From the NCBI GenBank assembly GCA_016219545.1, contig JACRMH010000003.1:62001-126000 (forward strand): 64,000 bases of DNA, read 5' to 3'. This document shows, piece after piece, positions 29,355 through 38,886 of this stretch (position 1 is the first letter of the stretch; each line of letters starts with the position of its first letter). The translations under genes were made by a program, and so were the position numbers. The notes beneath the pieces were generated by a model. The model saw nothing but the letters and a program-made list of their open reading frames with translations. It ran no database searches and was not told where the DNA came from. The DNA comes from Chloroflexota bacterium (GTDB taxonomy: Bacteria; Chloroflexota; Anaerolineae; Anaerolineales; Villigracilaceae).

Positions 29355-29391
29355 CGCATTCACACTCCCATTCCCCAAGAGAAAAGACAAC

Positions 29392-30669
29392 ATGAAAATA
29401 CTCGAGCTAGAGAACGAACCCCTGTCAAAACTGCGCAGTCTTGCCAAGAACCTGAATATCCCCAATTTCAACCGCATGAAGAAAGAATCCCTCGCGATGA
29501 TGATCCGCGAGGCGGAGGCGCAGAAGGAAGGCATTGAACTGCGCGGCGGTATTCTGGAGATCATGAGCGAAGGCATCGGTTTCCTGCGGGCCACCAATTA
29601 CCGTATCAGTGACCAGGATGTGTATGTGTCGCAGGCGCAATTGAGGAAGTACGACCTGCGCGCAGGCGATCTCGTCATCGGGCAGGTGCGTCCGCCGCGT
29701 GAAAGCGAAAGGCATTTCGGATTGCTCAAGGTGGAATCAGTCAACGGGTTGGAACCAGAGATAGGCGCAAAAAGAGTTGTTTTTGAAAACCTCACCCCCA
29801 TTTTTCCAGAAGTAAGATTTGACCTTGAAATTGAGCACGACACCCTCGCACCGCGCCTCATCAACCTGATCACCCCCATCGGCAGAGGTCAGCGCGGATT
29901 GATCGTATCTCCCCCCAAGGCGGGCAAGACTACCATCCTTAAACAGATCGCAAATTCGATTTCAACGAAATACCCCGATGTGCACCTCATCATCGCATTG
30001 ATCGGTGAACGCCCCGAAGAAGTGACAGACATGGACCGTTCCGTGGATGCAGAAGTGGTTGCTTCCACCTTCGATGAACCGGTCACCTCCCATGTGCGCA
30101 CGGCGGAGCTTGCCTTAGAGCGCGCTAAGAGATTGGTTGAGATCGGTCGTCACGTGGTAATCTTAATGGACTCGATCACCCGCCTGGCCCGCGCCTATAA
30201 CCTGGTAGTCAACCCATCCGGGCGCACACTCTCCGGCGGTATGGATCCTTCCGCGCTTTACCCGCCTAAACGTTTCTTCGGCGCAGCCCGCAATGTGGAA
30301 GATGGCGGCTCATTGACCATCATCGCCACCTGCCTTGTAGATACCGGCTCCCGCCTGGATGATGTAGTTTATGAAGAATTCAAAGGCACCGGCAACATGG
30401 AATTGATCCTTTCGCGCAAATTGCAAGAACGCCGCATCTTCCCTGCCGTGGACATCGAACGCTCGTCCACCCGCCGCGAAGACCTGCTGCTCGGACCCGA
30501 TCTTCTCCAGCGTGTTTGGTTGATGCGCCGTATGTTCATCCAGATGATCTCGCCCCCGCCTCAAGGCGCAGGCATGGACAATGCAGTTGCCACCGAAGCC
30601 ATCCTCACCCGCATGGAACGCGCGAGGAACAACATAGAATTCCTTGAGAACCTGACAAGAGATGCATAA
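29392..30669 (+). CDS. rho: Transcription termination factor Rho
   Basis: [66 protein letters not shown]. Confidence 0.98.
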   Translation: MKILELENEPLSKLRSLAKNLNIPNFNRMKKESLAMMIREAEAQKEGIELRGGILEIMSEGIGFLRATNYRISDQDVYVSQAQLRKYDLRAGDLVIGQVRPPRESERHFGLLKVESVNGLEPEIGAKRVVFENLTPIFPEVRFDLEIEHDTLAPRLINLITPIGRGQRGLIVSPPKAGKTTILKQIANSISTKYPDVHLIIALIGERPEEVTDMDRSVDAEVVASTFDEPVTSHVRTAELALERAKRLVEIGRHVVILMDSITRLARAYNLVVNPSGRTLSGGMDPSALYPPKRFFGAARNVEDGGSLTIIATCLVDTGSRLDDVVYEEFKGTGNMELILSRKLQERRIFPAVDIERSSTRREDLLLGPDLLQRVWLMRRMFIQMISPPPQGAGMDNAVATEAILTRMERARNNIEFLENLTRDA

Positions 30670-30710
30670 TCAAGCCGTGTTCGCGCGGCGGTTTGATCAG
30701 TAGATAAAGA

Positions 30711-31787
30711 ATGAAAAATATTTTAGAAAAACTAAAAGCAAGCCGTTTCACTATCATCAGTTGGGTTGTGACTGTTTTTGTGGTCGTCGCCTTGTTAGGG
30801 TCAACGATCTTCTACAAGAACACGCGCGCGGCATCTTTACCTGCGGCGGCACAGCCTACTGAATCAGCTTCAGGCCAGCCTCAGGTGGGCGAACCCGTTG
30901 CCGGGTCGGATGGAAGCGGGGTTTCATCCATCAACCGTGATCTGCAATTAAAGACGAACATTCCCGAACGTCCGCGCTATGAAGCTGTCACCTATCGCGT
31001 TACGCGCGGAGATGCCATGCTTTCGATTGCAGATGAATACAAGGTCAAATCTGAAACGATCCTTTACGTCAACAAACAATTGGAAGATAACCCGCATAAT
31101 TTAAAACCCGGCATGGAGTTGACCATTCCGCCGGTGGATGGGTTGTACTATGAGTGGGAAGACGGCGATACTTTCGAGTCTGTTGCGGAAAAATTCTCAA
31201 TTACCACGGAAGTGAAGGTTGATGACATCGTCAACTTTCCCGGAAATGGGATTGACCTAACCGATCCAAAAGTGGAACCCGGCACGTTGGTGATGATCCC
31301 CGGCGGTTCGCGCGCATTACGAAATTGGGAAGCTGACGTGCAAGCCGATGTGCGTGTCAACAATGGCAGCACAGGTACTTCCGATTTTGGCGGCAATACT
31401 TGCAACGGTGGAGTTGTGGGAAGCGGACTCGGCTGGCCGGCCGATGACCATACCCTTTCTGGAAATCCTTATGGACCGGGTCATCTTGGCATTGATATTT
31501 CGGCTCCTGAAGGCTCGAATGTTTATGCGGCTGGTTCAGGTGTTGTGACAAAGGCACAGGGCGGCTACAATTATGGGTATGGCAACGTAATATTCATTGA
31601 CCACGGCAATGGCTACGTAACCGTATATGCCCACTTAAGTCAGATCAATGTCAGCCTGTGTCAGGTTGTGGGGCAAGGCTCATTGATCGGTTATTCCGGC
31701 AATACGGGCAATTCCTTCGGCGCCCACTTGCACTTTGAAATTCGCAGGAACGGCACGAATATCAATCCGTACGAAATTGTTCAATAA
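30711..31787 (+). CDS. LysM-domain M23-family metallopeptidase
   Basis: YRVTRGDAMLSIADEYKVKSETILYVN (LysM); GHLGIDISAPEGSNVYAAGSGVV...HGNGYVTVYAHLS...GNSFGAHLHFEIR (M23). Confidence 0.93.
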   Translation: MKNILEKLKASRFTIISWVVTVFVVVALLGSTIFYKNTRAASLPAAAQPTESASGQPQVGEPVAGSDGSGVSSINRDLQLKTNIPERPRYEAVTYRVTRGDAMLSIADEYKVKSETILYVNKQLEDNPHNLKPGMELTIPPVDGLYYEWEDGDTFESVAEKFSITTEVKVDDIVNFPGNGIDLTDPKVEPGTLVMIPGGSRALRNWEADVQADVRVNNGSTGTSDFGGNTCNGGVVGSGLGWPADDHTLSGNPYGPGHLGIDISAPEGSNVYAAGSGVVTKAQGGYNYGYGNVIFIDHGNGYVTVYAHLSQINVSLCQVVGQGSLIGYSGNTGNSFGAHLHFEIRRNGTNINPYEIVQ

Positions 31788-31796
31788 TAAATTAAA

Positions 31797-31829
31797 CCCT
31801 AAAGGTCTTTGAGACCTTTAGGGTTTTTA
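31797..31829. terminator. Terminator hairpin (repeat family D)
   Basis: CCCTAAAGGTCTTTGAGACCTTTAGGGTTTTT; related copy near 55170. Confidence 0.8.
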
Positions 31830-31835
31830 TTTCCA

Positions 31836-32624
31836 ATGAACGAACATTCCCTCAAAAAGACTCTTTCAAAATTCAACATCGGCGGCTTGAGATATTTCGA
31901 TTCGCTCGGCTCCACCAACGATGAAGCGCTGGCCTGGGCAACAGAAAATGCGCGTGACCTTTCAATCGTCATTGCGGATGAACAGACACAGGGACGCGGC
32001 AGACTCAACCGGAAATGGTTCACACCAAAAGGGAGCGCCCTTGCTTTTAGTTTGATCCTGCGCCCTGCAGCGCACACCGCAATGAGTCCGCATCTCTCGC
32101 GGACCGTTGGGCTGGCCGCGCTTTCAATTGCAGAATCCTGCCGCAAGCTCGGGCTCGCTCCGCGCATCAAATGGCCGAATGACATCTTGTTGAACGGCAA
32201 AAAAATGGCGGGCATCCTGACCGAAACCGTCTGGTCCGGAGATCGTGTTGATTCGGTTGTAGTCGGCATGGGCATCAACGTTCACTCCGCATCCGTCCCA
32301 CCCGAAGAGTTTTTACAATTCCCCGCGACCAGCATCGAGAATGAACTGGGGAAAGAAGCTCCGGCACGCGAACAGATCTTATATAATATCATCGAGTCTT
32401 TCATCCACTGGCGCGAACGCATGGGCACAGATGAGTTGATCAAAGCATGGGAGGAGAGTCTCTCCTTTCGCGGCGAGCAGGTCCAAGTTAAAGCAGGAAG
32501 CGAAAATCCAATAATCGGCGAACTGCTTGGGCTTGAGTCAGATGGCAGCCTGCGCCTGCGTGATGCGAATGACAAATCCATAATAGTCCGCTTTGGGGAT
32601 GTCAGCCTTAGACCCACAGCGTGA
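31836..32624 (+). CDS. birA: Biotin--[acetyl-CoA-carboxylase] ligase
   Basis: LGSTNDEALAWA, DEQTQGRGRLNRKWFTP, KWPNDILLNGKKMAGILTE. Confidence 0.93.
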   Translation: MNEHSLKKTLSKFNIGGLRYFDSLGSTNDEALAWATENARDLSIVIADEQTQGRGRLNRKWFTPKGSALAFSLILRPAAHTAMSPHLSRTVGLAALSIAESCRKLGLAPRIKWPNDILLNGKKMAGILTETVWSGDRVDSVVVGMGINVHSASVPPEEFLQFPATSIENELGKEAPAREQILYNIIESFIHWRERMGTDELIKAWEESLSFRGEQVQVKAGSENPIIGELLGLESDGSLRLRDANDKSIIVRFGDVSLRPTA

Positions 32625-32659
32625 TAAAATAAGAAAAGTCACCTATCAAAGAGGTCGCC

Positions 32660-32875
32660 ATGTTTGATAACCTGCGTGAAGAAGCATCCAAAGAATTTGA
32701 AGAAGAAGCTAAATTCCAACCCGGCTTTGGCGCATCATCAAGTGAGCCTGCCAGACCCAGCAATCTGTTTGGCATGACACCCTTTCAAAGATTTGTCATT
32801 GCCTTCATGCTTATGATCGCAGTGGCTGTGATCGGCGTGATGTTCCTGCTGGTGATGGGGAAGATCGGATTCTAA
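32660..32875 (+). CDS. Small single-TM hypothetical protein
   Basis: RBS aagaggtc; 71 aa, C-terminal TM segment. Confidence 0.65.
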   Translation: MFDNLREEASKEFEEEAKFQPGFGASSSEPARPSNLFGMTPFQRFVIAFMLMIAVAVIGVMFLLVMGKIGF

Positions 32876-32895
32876 TTTTCAGTACTTATAAATAA

Positions 32896-32931
32896 AAAAC
32901 TGGCACTGACAAAAGTCAGCGCCAGTTTTGC
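32896..32931. terminator. Bidirectional terminator
   Basis: AAAAACTGGCACTGACaaaaGTCAGCGCCAGTTTT. Confidence 0.8.
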
Positions 32932-32932
32932 T

Positions 32933-35467
32933 TTAGATCATCTTTTGTTGTGTTTCTTCCTTCTCGGCTGTGTCGCTAACCTGCGCCCCAACTTTCTTCA
33001 GGTCTTCGGCGGAGGTGCGTGCAACAGAAGCTACGCTATCGCCTTCCTGCGGCTTGATGAGATGCACGCCGCGTGTGGCACGTCCCGCCTGTTTTACATC
33101 TTTCACCTTCAATCTTAATGTCACACCGTTGGCCGTCATAATGGTCAGATCATCAGCTTTTTGCACTACGCGTGCGGCGGCGATCTTGCCAATATCGTTC
33201 AAAGCTTTTGGGTCCACCGTGAAATTACCACCTGTGGCGCGTCCTTTGGCGGTGTAATTTTCAAGCGGAGTTTGCTTGCCGAAGCCTTTGGTGGTCACGA
33301 TCAATAAAGCGCCGTCTTTTTCGACAACATCCATGCTGGTGACCAAGTCTTCCTTCTTAAGTTTGATACCTTGCACGCCTGCGGCCTGACGGCCCATTGA
33401 GCGGACCTTGGTCTCGCTAAAGCGCAAAGCCTGTCCGTTTTCAGTGACGATGATAATTTCATCCTTGCCGGAGGTTAATCGCGCCCAGCCTAATTGGTCG
33501 CCTTCTTCCAAGGACATGGCGATCAAGCCTGAAGGACGCACCGATGCGAATTCTTCCATCACCACACGTTTGACCTTGCCTCGCGCAGTCATCATCATAC
33601 AGAAACTATTCGAGGAGAATTCCCCAACCGCCATGGCTGCGGTCACTTTTTCATTGGGTTCCAGCGACAGCACGTTGACCAATGGAATGCCTTTTGTGGC
33701 GCGGTCTGAATCGGGGATCTGGTATATCTTCTCGGAATAAACTTTGCCTTTATCTGTGAAAAACAACATGGTATTCAAGCTGCGCGCCGGAATGAGCATG
33801 ACCACTTCATCTTCATCCTTGGTGGTGTGACCCATCACGCCGCGTCCGCCGCGGCTTTGCGAACGGAAGGCTGTCGCGGCAACGCGTTTGATATATCCGC
33901 GGGCGGTGAGGCTGATCAACACGGCTTCATCGGCGACCAGGTCTTCATCGTGGATGTCTTCCTTGGCCTCGGCGGAGATCTGCGTGCGGCGGTCATCGCC
34001 ATATTTTTCAGCAAGCTCATTCAGGTCAGATTGGATCAGCGCCAAAATCTTTTTCGGATGTGCGAGCAGGTCTTCGAGACCTTCAATGACAGCGCGGACT
34101 TGTTTGTGTTCCTCTTCGATCTTCCAACGTTCCAGCGCGGCAAGTCTGCGTAACTGCATGTCGAGGATGGCTTGAGCCTGCAATTCGCTCAACTTGAAAC
34201 GCTTCATCAAATTGGTCTTGGCAACATCGGCATCTTCGGCTTCGCGGATGGTCTTGATGACGGCTTCAATGTTATTTAGCGCGATCAAATATCCATCGAG
34301 GATGTGCAAACGCGCCTGCGCTTTGGCAAGCTCGAACTTTGAGCGGCGTGTAATGACCGTTTGACGATGTTCGATAAAGATATGCAGCATGCGTTTGAGC
34401 GTCAACGTACGCGGTTCGCCATCCACCAGGGAGAGCATTATCACCCCGAAAGTAGATTGCAATGCCGTATATTTATAAAGCTGGTTCAACACTTTCTTGG
34501 GTTGCGCGCCGCGTTTCAACTCAATGATGATGCTCATGCCGCGTTGGTCAGACTCATCCCTCAGGTCCGAGATCTGATCGATCTTGCCGTCGCGCACCAG
34601 TTCTGCGATCCGTTCGATCAAAGTGGACTTATTGACCTGATAGGGAATCTCGGTAATGTTAATATGATAACGCCCGGCCTTGGTCTCTTCGATGTGGGCA
34701 ATGCCGCGCATCACGATCCGTCCGCGGCCTGTTCCATAGGCTGAGTGAATTCCCTCGGTTCCAATGATCATGCCACCCGTGGGAAAGTCCGGACCGAGCA
34801 CGAACTTCATCAGATCATCCACAGTGACATCGTCAATCTCATCGTAATTATCGATCAGATAATTGATCGCACCAACCAGTTCGCGCAAATTCTGCGGCGG
34901 GATGTTGGTCGCCATACCCACTGCAATACCGGATGAACCGTTCAATAATAGATTGGGCAAACGGGCGGGAAGGACAAGCGGCTCTTGAAGAGAGTCATCG
35001 AAGTTGGGACCAAAGTCAACCGTATCTTTTTCGAGGTCGGCCAGCAATTCCTCGGCCATTTTTTGCAGACGCGCTTCGGTATAACGCATGGCAGCGGGAG
35101 AGTCACCATCCACCGAACCGAAGTTCCCCTGACCATCCACGAGCAAATACCGCATGGAGAAATCCTGCGCCATGCGGGCCATGGACTCATAAACAGCCGA
35201 GTCACCGTGCGGATGATATTTACCGAGCACTTCACCGACGATACGAGCCGATTTTTTGTAGGCGGAGTTCGAGCGCATGCCCAGTTCGTGCATGGCAAAT
35301 AAAATGCGCCTGTGGACAGGTTTAAGCCCGTCGCGGGCATCCGGCAGGGCACGCGCCACGATCACGCTCATGGCGTAATCGAGATAGGCAGTGCGCATCT
35401 GCGAGTCGATGTCAACGCGGTCAATGTTTCCAGAATTATTTGCGGGGACTATATTTTCTTCAGCCAT
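32933..35467 (-). CDS. gyrA: DNA gyrase subunit A
   Basis: [56 protein letters not shown]. Confidence 0.98.
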   Translation of the reverse strand: MAEENIVPANNSGNIDRVDIDSQMRTAYLDYAMSVIVARALPDARDGLKPVHRRILFAMHELGMRSNSAYKKSARIVGEVLGKYHPHGDSAVYESMARMAQDFSMRYLLVDGQGNFGSVDGDSPAAMRYTEARLQKMAEELLADLEKDTVDFGPNFDDSLQEPLVLPARLPNLLLNGSSGIAVGMATNIPPQNLRELVGAINYLIDNYDEIDDVTVDDLMKFVLGPDFPTGGMIIGTEGIHSAYGTGRGRIVMRGIAHIEETKAGRYHINITEIPYQVNKSTLIERIAELVRDGKIDQISDLRDESDQRGMSIIIELKRGAQPKKVLNQLYKYTALQSTFGVIMLSLVDGEPRTLTLKRMLHIFIEHRQTVITRRSKFELAKAQARLHILDGYLIALNNIEAVIKTIREAEDADVAKTNLMKRFKLSELQAQAILDMQLRRLAALERWKIEEEHKQVRAVIEGLEDLLAHPKKILALIQSDLNELAEKYGDDRRTQISAEAKEDIHDEDLVADEAVLISLTARGYIKRVAATAFRSQSRGGRGVMGHTTKDEDEVVMLIPARSLNTMLFFTDKGKVYSEKIYQIPDSDRATKGIPLVNVLSLEPNEKVTAAMAVGEFSSNSFCMMMTARGKVKRVVMEEFASVRPSGLIAMSLEEGDQLGWARLTSGKDEIIIVTENGQALRFSETKVRSMGRQAAGVQGIKLKKEDLVTSMDVVEKDGALLIVTTKGFGKQTPLENYTAKGRATGGNFTVDPKALNDIGKIAAARVVQKADDLTIMTANGVTLRLKVKDVKQAGRATRGVHLIKPQEGDSVASVARTSAEDLKKVGAQVSDTAEKEETQQKMI

Positions 35468-35665
35468 AAAATATCCTTAAAATAGGTCAAAATTTCATCA
35501 AAATAGCATAAAAAGACACGAAGATGGGGGAAAACTTCGTGTCCGCATTAGATGAAGGAAGCTATATTTGTTAGTGCAATTATACCATCTCAGGTGGGTA
35601 TTCTTTTAAGATATTTTTGATGGCAACACATCCCCCTATTTCCCGTATAATGACTACGGTGAAAT

Positions 35666-36265
35666 ATGATCCATACATTTGAAATCGAAGGACTCGCAAT
35701 CCAAACAGGCGACATCATCTGCACGATGAACGGCAAACCCGACATCCTGCCGGGTGAGTTCTGGCGGCTGGTGGGACGCCTCGTGCCGGGTGACGTGGAC
35801 CATGTGGTCATGTACGTCGGTCCCGGCGGACGCTGTGTCGAAGCCGGTTCACGCGGCGTGATCACATTTGACATGCCAGACTCAAATTGGAATACGGAAC
35901 GCATGGCACGTCAACGCGGACTGTTGTTTGATACCTTCTACGGCATCGCCTCCCCACTGGAGGGACAAGGTCTCTCGGAAGAAGAGGAAGCCGAAATGCG
36001 CGCCGCGGTTGCAAAATATTGTCTTGCACAGCTCGGCAAACCATACAACTTAAACTTCCTCAACGCCGAGACCGAAGATGCTTTTTATTGCAGTCAATTG
36101 ATCTACAAAGCCTATCAGCAAATTGGGATCAATTTGAATACCGGCTTATCCATTGAACAGCTCCCCGGGACGAACGCCATTGTTTATCCGCAGGAAATTT
36201 GGGGCGAGTGTATGCACAGGCTGGCAAAATTGGCCGCTGAAAATATAAAGGGCACAGAGATATAA
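35666..36265 (+). CDS. YiiX/YebB-like NlpC/P60-superfamily cysteine hydrolase
   Basis: DVDHVVMYVGPGGRCVEAGSRGV...PYNLNFLNAETEDAFYCSQLIYKAYQ. Confidence 0.8.
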   Translation: MIHTFEIEGLAIQTGDIICTMNGKPDILPGEFWRLVGRLVPGDVDHVVMYVGPGGRCVEAGSRGVITFDMPDSNWNTERMARQRGLLFDTFYGIASPLEGQGLSEEEEAEMRAAVAKYCLAQLGKPYNLNFLNAETEDAFYCSQLIYKAYQQIGINLNTGLSIEQLPGTNAIVYPQEIWGECMHRLAKLAAENIKGTEI

Positions 36266-36305
36266 AAAATCTCCGCGCCCTTTCCGACTCTGTGACAAGA
36301 AACTC

Positions 36306-37829
36306 CTATCCTAAACTTCCTATCGCTTTTTCCACTTCTTCCAAAATTTCTCCAGACTTCACCAAATCCTTCATCTTGTTATGATCGCTGTAAAGCGGAC
36401 GGTCCACTTCGAGATGGGCCACGTGCCTGCGGATCACTTCACGCGCTTTGAGCGAACCTTTGCCCGGCGTGAACTTGCGGAAGTCCAAGGCTTGCGCGGC
36501 GGCCATGAATTCAATCCCCAGCACGCCATAGGCATTATCCAAAATTTGATGATTCTTCAAAGCTGTGTTCATGCCCATCGAAACAAAATCCTCCTGATCT
36601 GCGGCGGCAGGAATGGATTGTATGGATGCAGGTGTGGATAATATTTTTTGTTCCACAATGAGATGGTCCGCTGTATATTGCGAGAGCATCATGCCGGAAT
36701 AAAAGCCCGGTTCATGCGCGAGAAAATCCGGCAGTCCCTGTGACAAAGCGGGGTTGGTTAAACGGTTCAATCTTCGTTCAGCCAGAACGCAAACCATCGT
36801 GATGGCGATACCGGCCATATCCATTGGCAGGGAGACCGGCGAGCCTTGGAAGTTTGCACCGGTCAACGTGAGGTTCATCTCAGGCACAAAGATCGGGTTA
36901 TCGCCCACGCCGTTCAATTCAATTTCAACCTGCGACCTCGCATACGCAATCGCATCGCGCGCCGCGCCGATCACCTGCGGCGACGAACGCATCGAGTAGG
37001 CATCCTGCACTTTTGTTTTCATCTTGCCCGTTGCCAGGTCGGAGCCTTCGATCAACTTGGCAATATTTTTTGCAGAAGCAGTTGCGCCTTTGAATCCGCG
37101 CAATTCATGCAGCTTGGAATTGTACGGTTTCAAGTTTCCCAGCAAAGCTTCAATGGACATTGCCGCGGCAATCTCTGCCTGTTTGATGAATCTTTCCATG
37201 TCATAAATATGGATCGCGGATATGGCAGTCAGCAGGTTCGAGCCATTGATTGTGGCCAGACCATCCCGCGCTTGCAGACCGGGCACTTCGATCCCGGCCC
37301 GCCGCATCGCTTCCTGACCTGAGAGTCGTTCGCCGTTATAAAAGGCTTCACCTTCACCCATGAGAAGCAGGGCGGCTTGGGCCATCGGAGCCAGGTCACC
37401 ACTTGCGCCCACCGATCCCTTTTGACAAACAACTGGTGTGACGCCTTTATTCAGCATCTCCACCAGTGTTTGAGTGATCTCAGGTCGGCAACCGGAATTC
37501 CCGTGGGCATGAACGTTGATGCGTCCCGCCAATGCCGCGCGGACATGCTCGATCGGCGCCGGGTCACCGATCCCCGCTGCGTGGTTATAGACAAGATACT
37601 TTTGGAATTCCTTCACCTGTTCATCGTTAAGCATCGTTTCAGAAAACTCTCCGATGCCGGTATTCGTGCCATACATAACCTCTTTTTTGGCGAGCTTATC
37701 TTCCAGCATCGCGCGGCAGACCTTGATGCGTTCCAAGGCTTCGGGAGCTAACTCGATCTTCTCGTTATGGCGCGCAATCGCGACAAGTTTTTCAACAGTG
37801 AGTCCTGAACCGTTGAGGATGATGGGCAT
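36306..37829 (-). CDS. MIO-type aromatic amino-acid lyase (histidine ammonia-lyase family)
   Basis: GSVGASGDLAPMAQ MIO triad; YGTNTGIGEF; NHAAGIGDP; QEDFVSMG. Start set at MPIILNGSGL. Confidence 0.93.
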   Translation of the reverse strand: MPIILNGSGLTVEKLVAIARHNEKIELAPEALERIKVCRAMLEDKLAKKEVMYGTNTGIGEFSETMLNDEQVKEFQKYLVYNHAAGIGDPAPIEHVRAALAGRINVHAHGNSGCRPEITQTLVEMLNKGVTPVVCQKGSVGASGDLAPMAQAALLLMGEGEAFYNGERLSGQEAMRRAGIEVPGLQARDGLATINGSNLLTAISAIHIYDMERFIKQAEIAAAMSIEALLGNLKPYNSKLHELRGFKGATASAKNIAKLIEGSDLATGKMKTKVQDAYSMRSSPQVIGAARDAIAYARSQVEIELNGVGDNPIFVPEMNLTLTGANFQGSPVSLPMDMAGIAITMVCVLAERRLNRLTNPALSQGLPDFLAHEPGFYSGMMLSQYTADHLIVEQKILSTPASIQSIPAAADQEDFVSMGMNTALKNHQILDNAYGVLGIEFMAAAQALDFRKFTPGKGSLKAREVIRRHVAHLEVDRPLYSDHNKMKDLVKSGEILEEVEKAIGSLG

Positions 37830-37990
37830 ATGTATCTCTCCTATTGTATTTTTTAGAATTGTACCTCCATTCACAAGGCGCCTGAAACTTTGACAAAGAA
37901 CATCTTGATAATTCACAACACAATTCTTTCAACTTCCGTTACCATTACGGCACAAGCAAGCTAACCCACAAATTAATCAGGAGCAATCTT

Positions 37991-38839
37991 TTGTTATCCA
38001 TCTTATTCGGACTCGGCGCCGCGCTTGGTTGGGGCGCGGGCGATTTTACGGGCGGACTCGCATCACGAAAAACAGGCGCATATCGCGCTGTGTTTTTCGG
38101 TGAGGCAATTGGTATTGTTTTATTGCTCATTGTCGTGGAATTTTCAGGCGAGGCCTTCCCAAACTTAAAAGTGGCGATACTTGCCATACTCGCGGGTGCG
38201 CTTGGCACCACCGGCCTAATCCTTTTGTATCAAGCCATAACGCGCGGACTCATGAGCATCGCCACGCCAGTCTCGGCATTATTGGCAGCAACTCTTCCAG
38301 TCGTGGTTGGCATGTTCAGGGAAGGCCTTCCAAAATTATTGACCCTCCTTGGATTCGCCTTTGCTCTCTTCGCAGTTTGGATGATTTCTCAAAGTGAAGG
38401 TGGCGTTACAGACATCATCGCGCATCTCTCCGACTTGAAACTGCCCCTGCTGGCAGGCATTGGATTCGGCTCGTACTTTGTCCTCATGCATGAAGCCACC
38501 AGCACTGGTGCAACCATCTGGCCGATGGTCATCTCGCGCAGTGGCGGCATGACACTCATTACCGTTTATATGCTGGTGACACGCACCTCATGGAAAGTGA
38601 CAGATTCCTCCGCATGGCCATTGCTCACCATCAACGGCATTCTTGATGTTTCAGGAAATGTGTTCTTCATTCTCGCAGGTCAACTCGGACGTTTGGATGT
38701 GACTTCAGTCTTGAGTTCGCTCTTCCCCGGCGCAACCGTCATGCTCGCGTGGATCTTCCTCAAAGAACGCCTCACCCGCAACCAGTGGATCGGGATCGCT
38801 TCAGCATTAATCGCCATTGTGTTGATGACAGTTGATTAA
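37991..38839 (+). CDS. EamA/DMT-superfamily transporter
   Basis: About 10-TM 282 aa; GWGAGDFTGGLASRKTGAYRAVF...ERLTRNQWIGIASALIAIVLM. Confidence 0.85.
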   Translation: MLSILFGLGAALGWGAGDFTGGLASRKTGAYRAVFFGEAIGIVLLLIVVEFSGEAFPNLKVAILAILAGALGTTGLILLYQAITRGLMSIATPVSALLAATLPVVVGMFREGLPKLLTLLGFAFALFAVWMISQSEGGVTDIIAHLSDLKLPLLAGIGFGSYFVLMHEATSTGATIWPMVISRSGGMTLITVYMLVTRTSWKVTDSSAWPLLTINGILDVSGNVFFILAGQLGRLDVTSVLSSLFPGATVMLAWIFLKERLTRNQWIGIASALIAIVLMTVD

Positions 38840-38886
38840 TCGCTTTTTTTGTTTATTTGTATCGTGTTATTAATTTTGTCAGCTTC

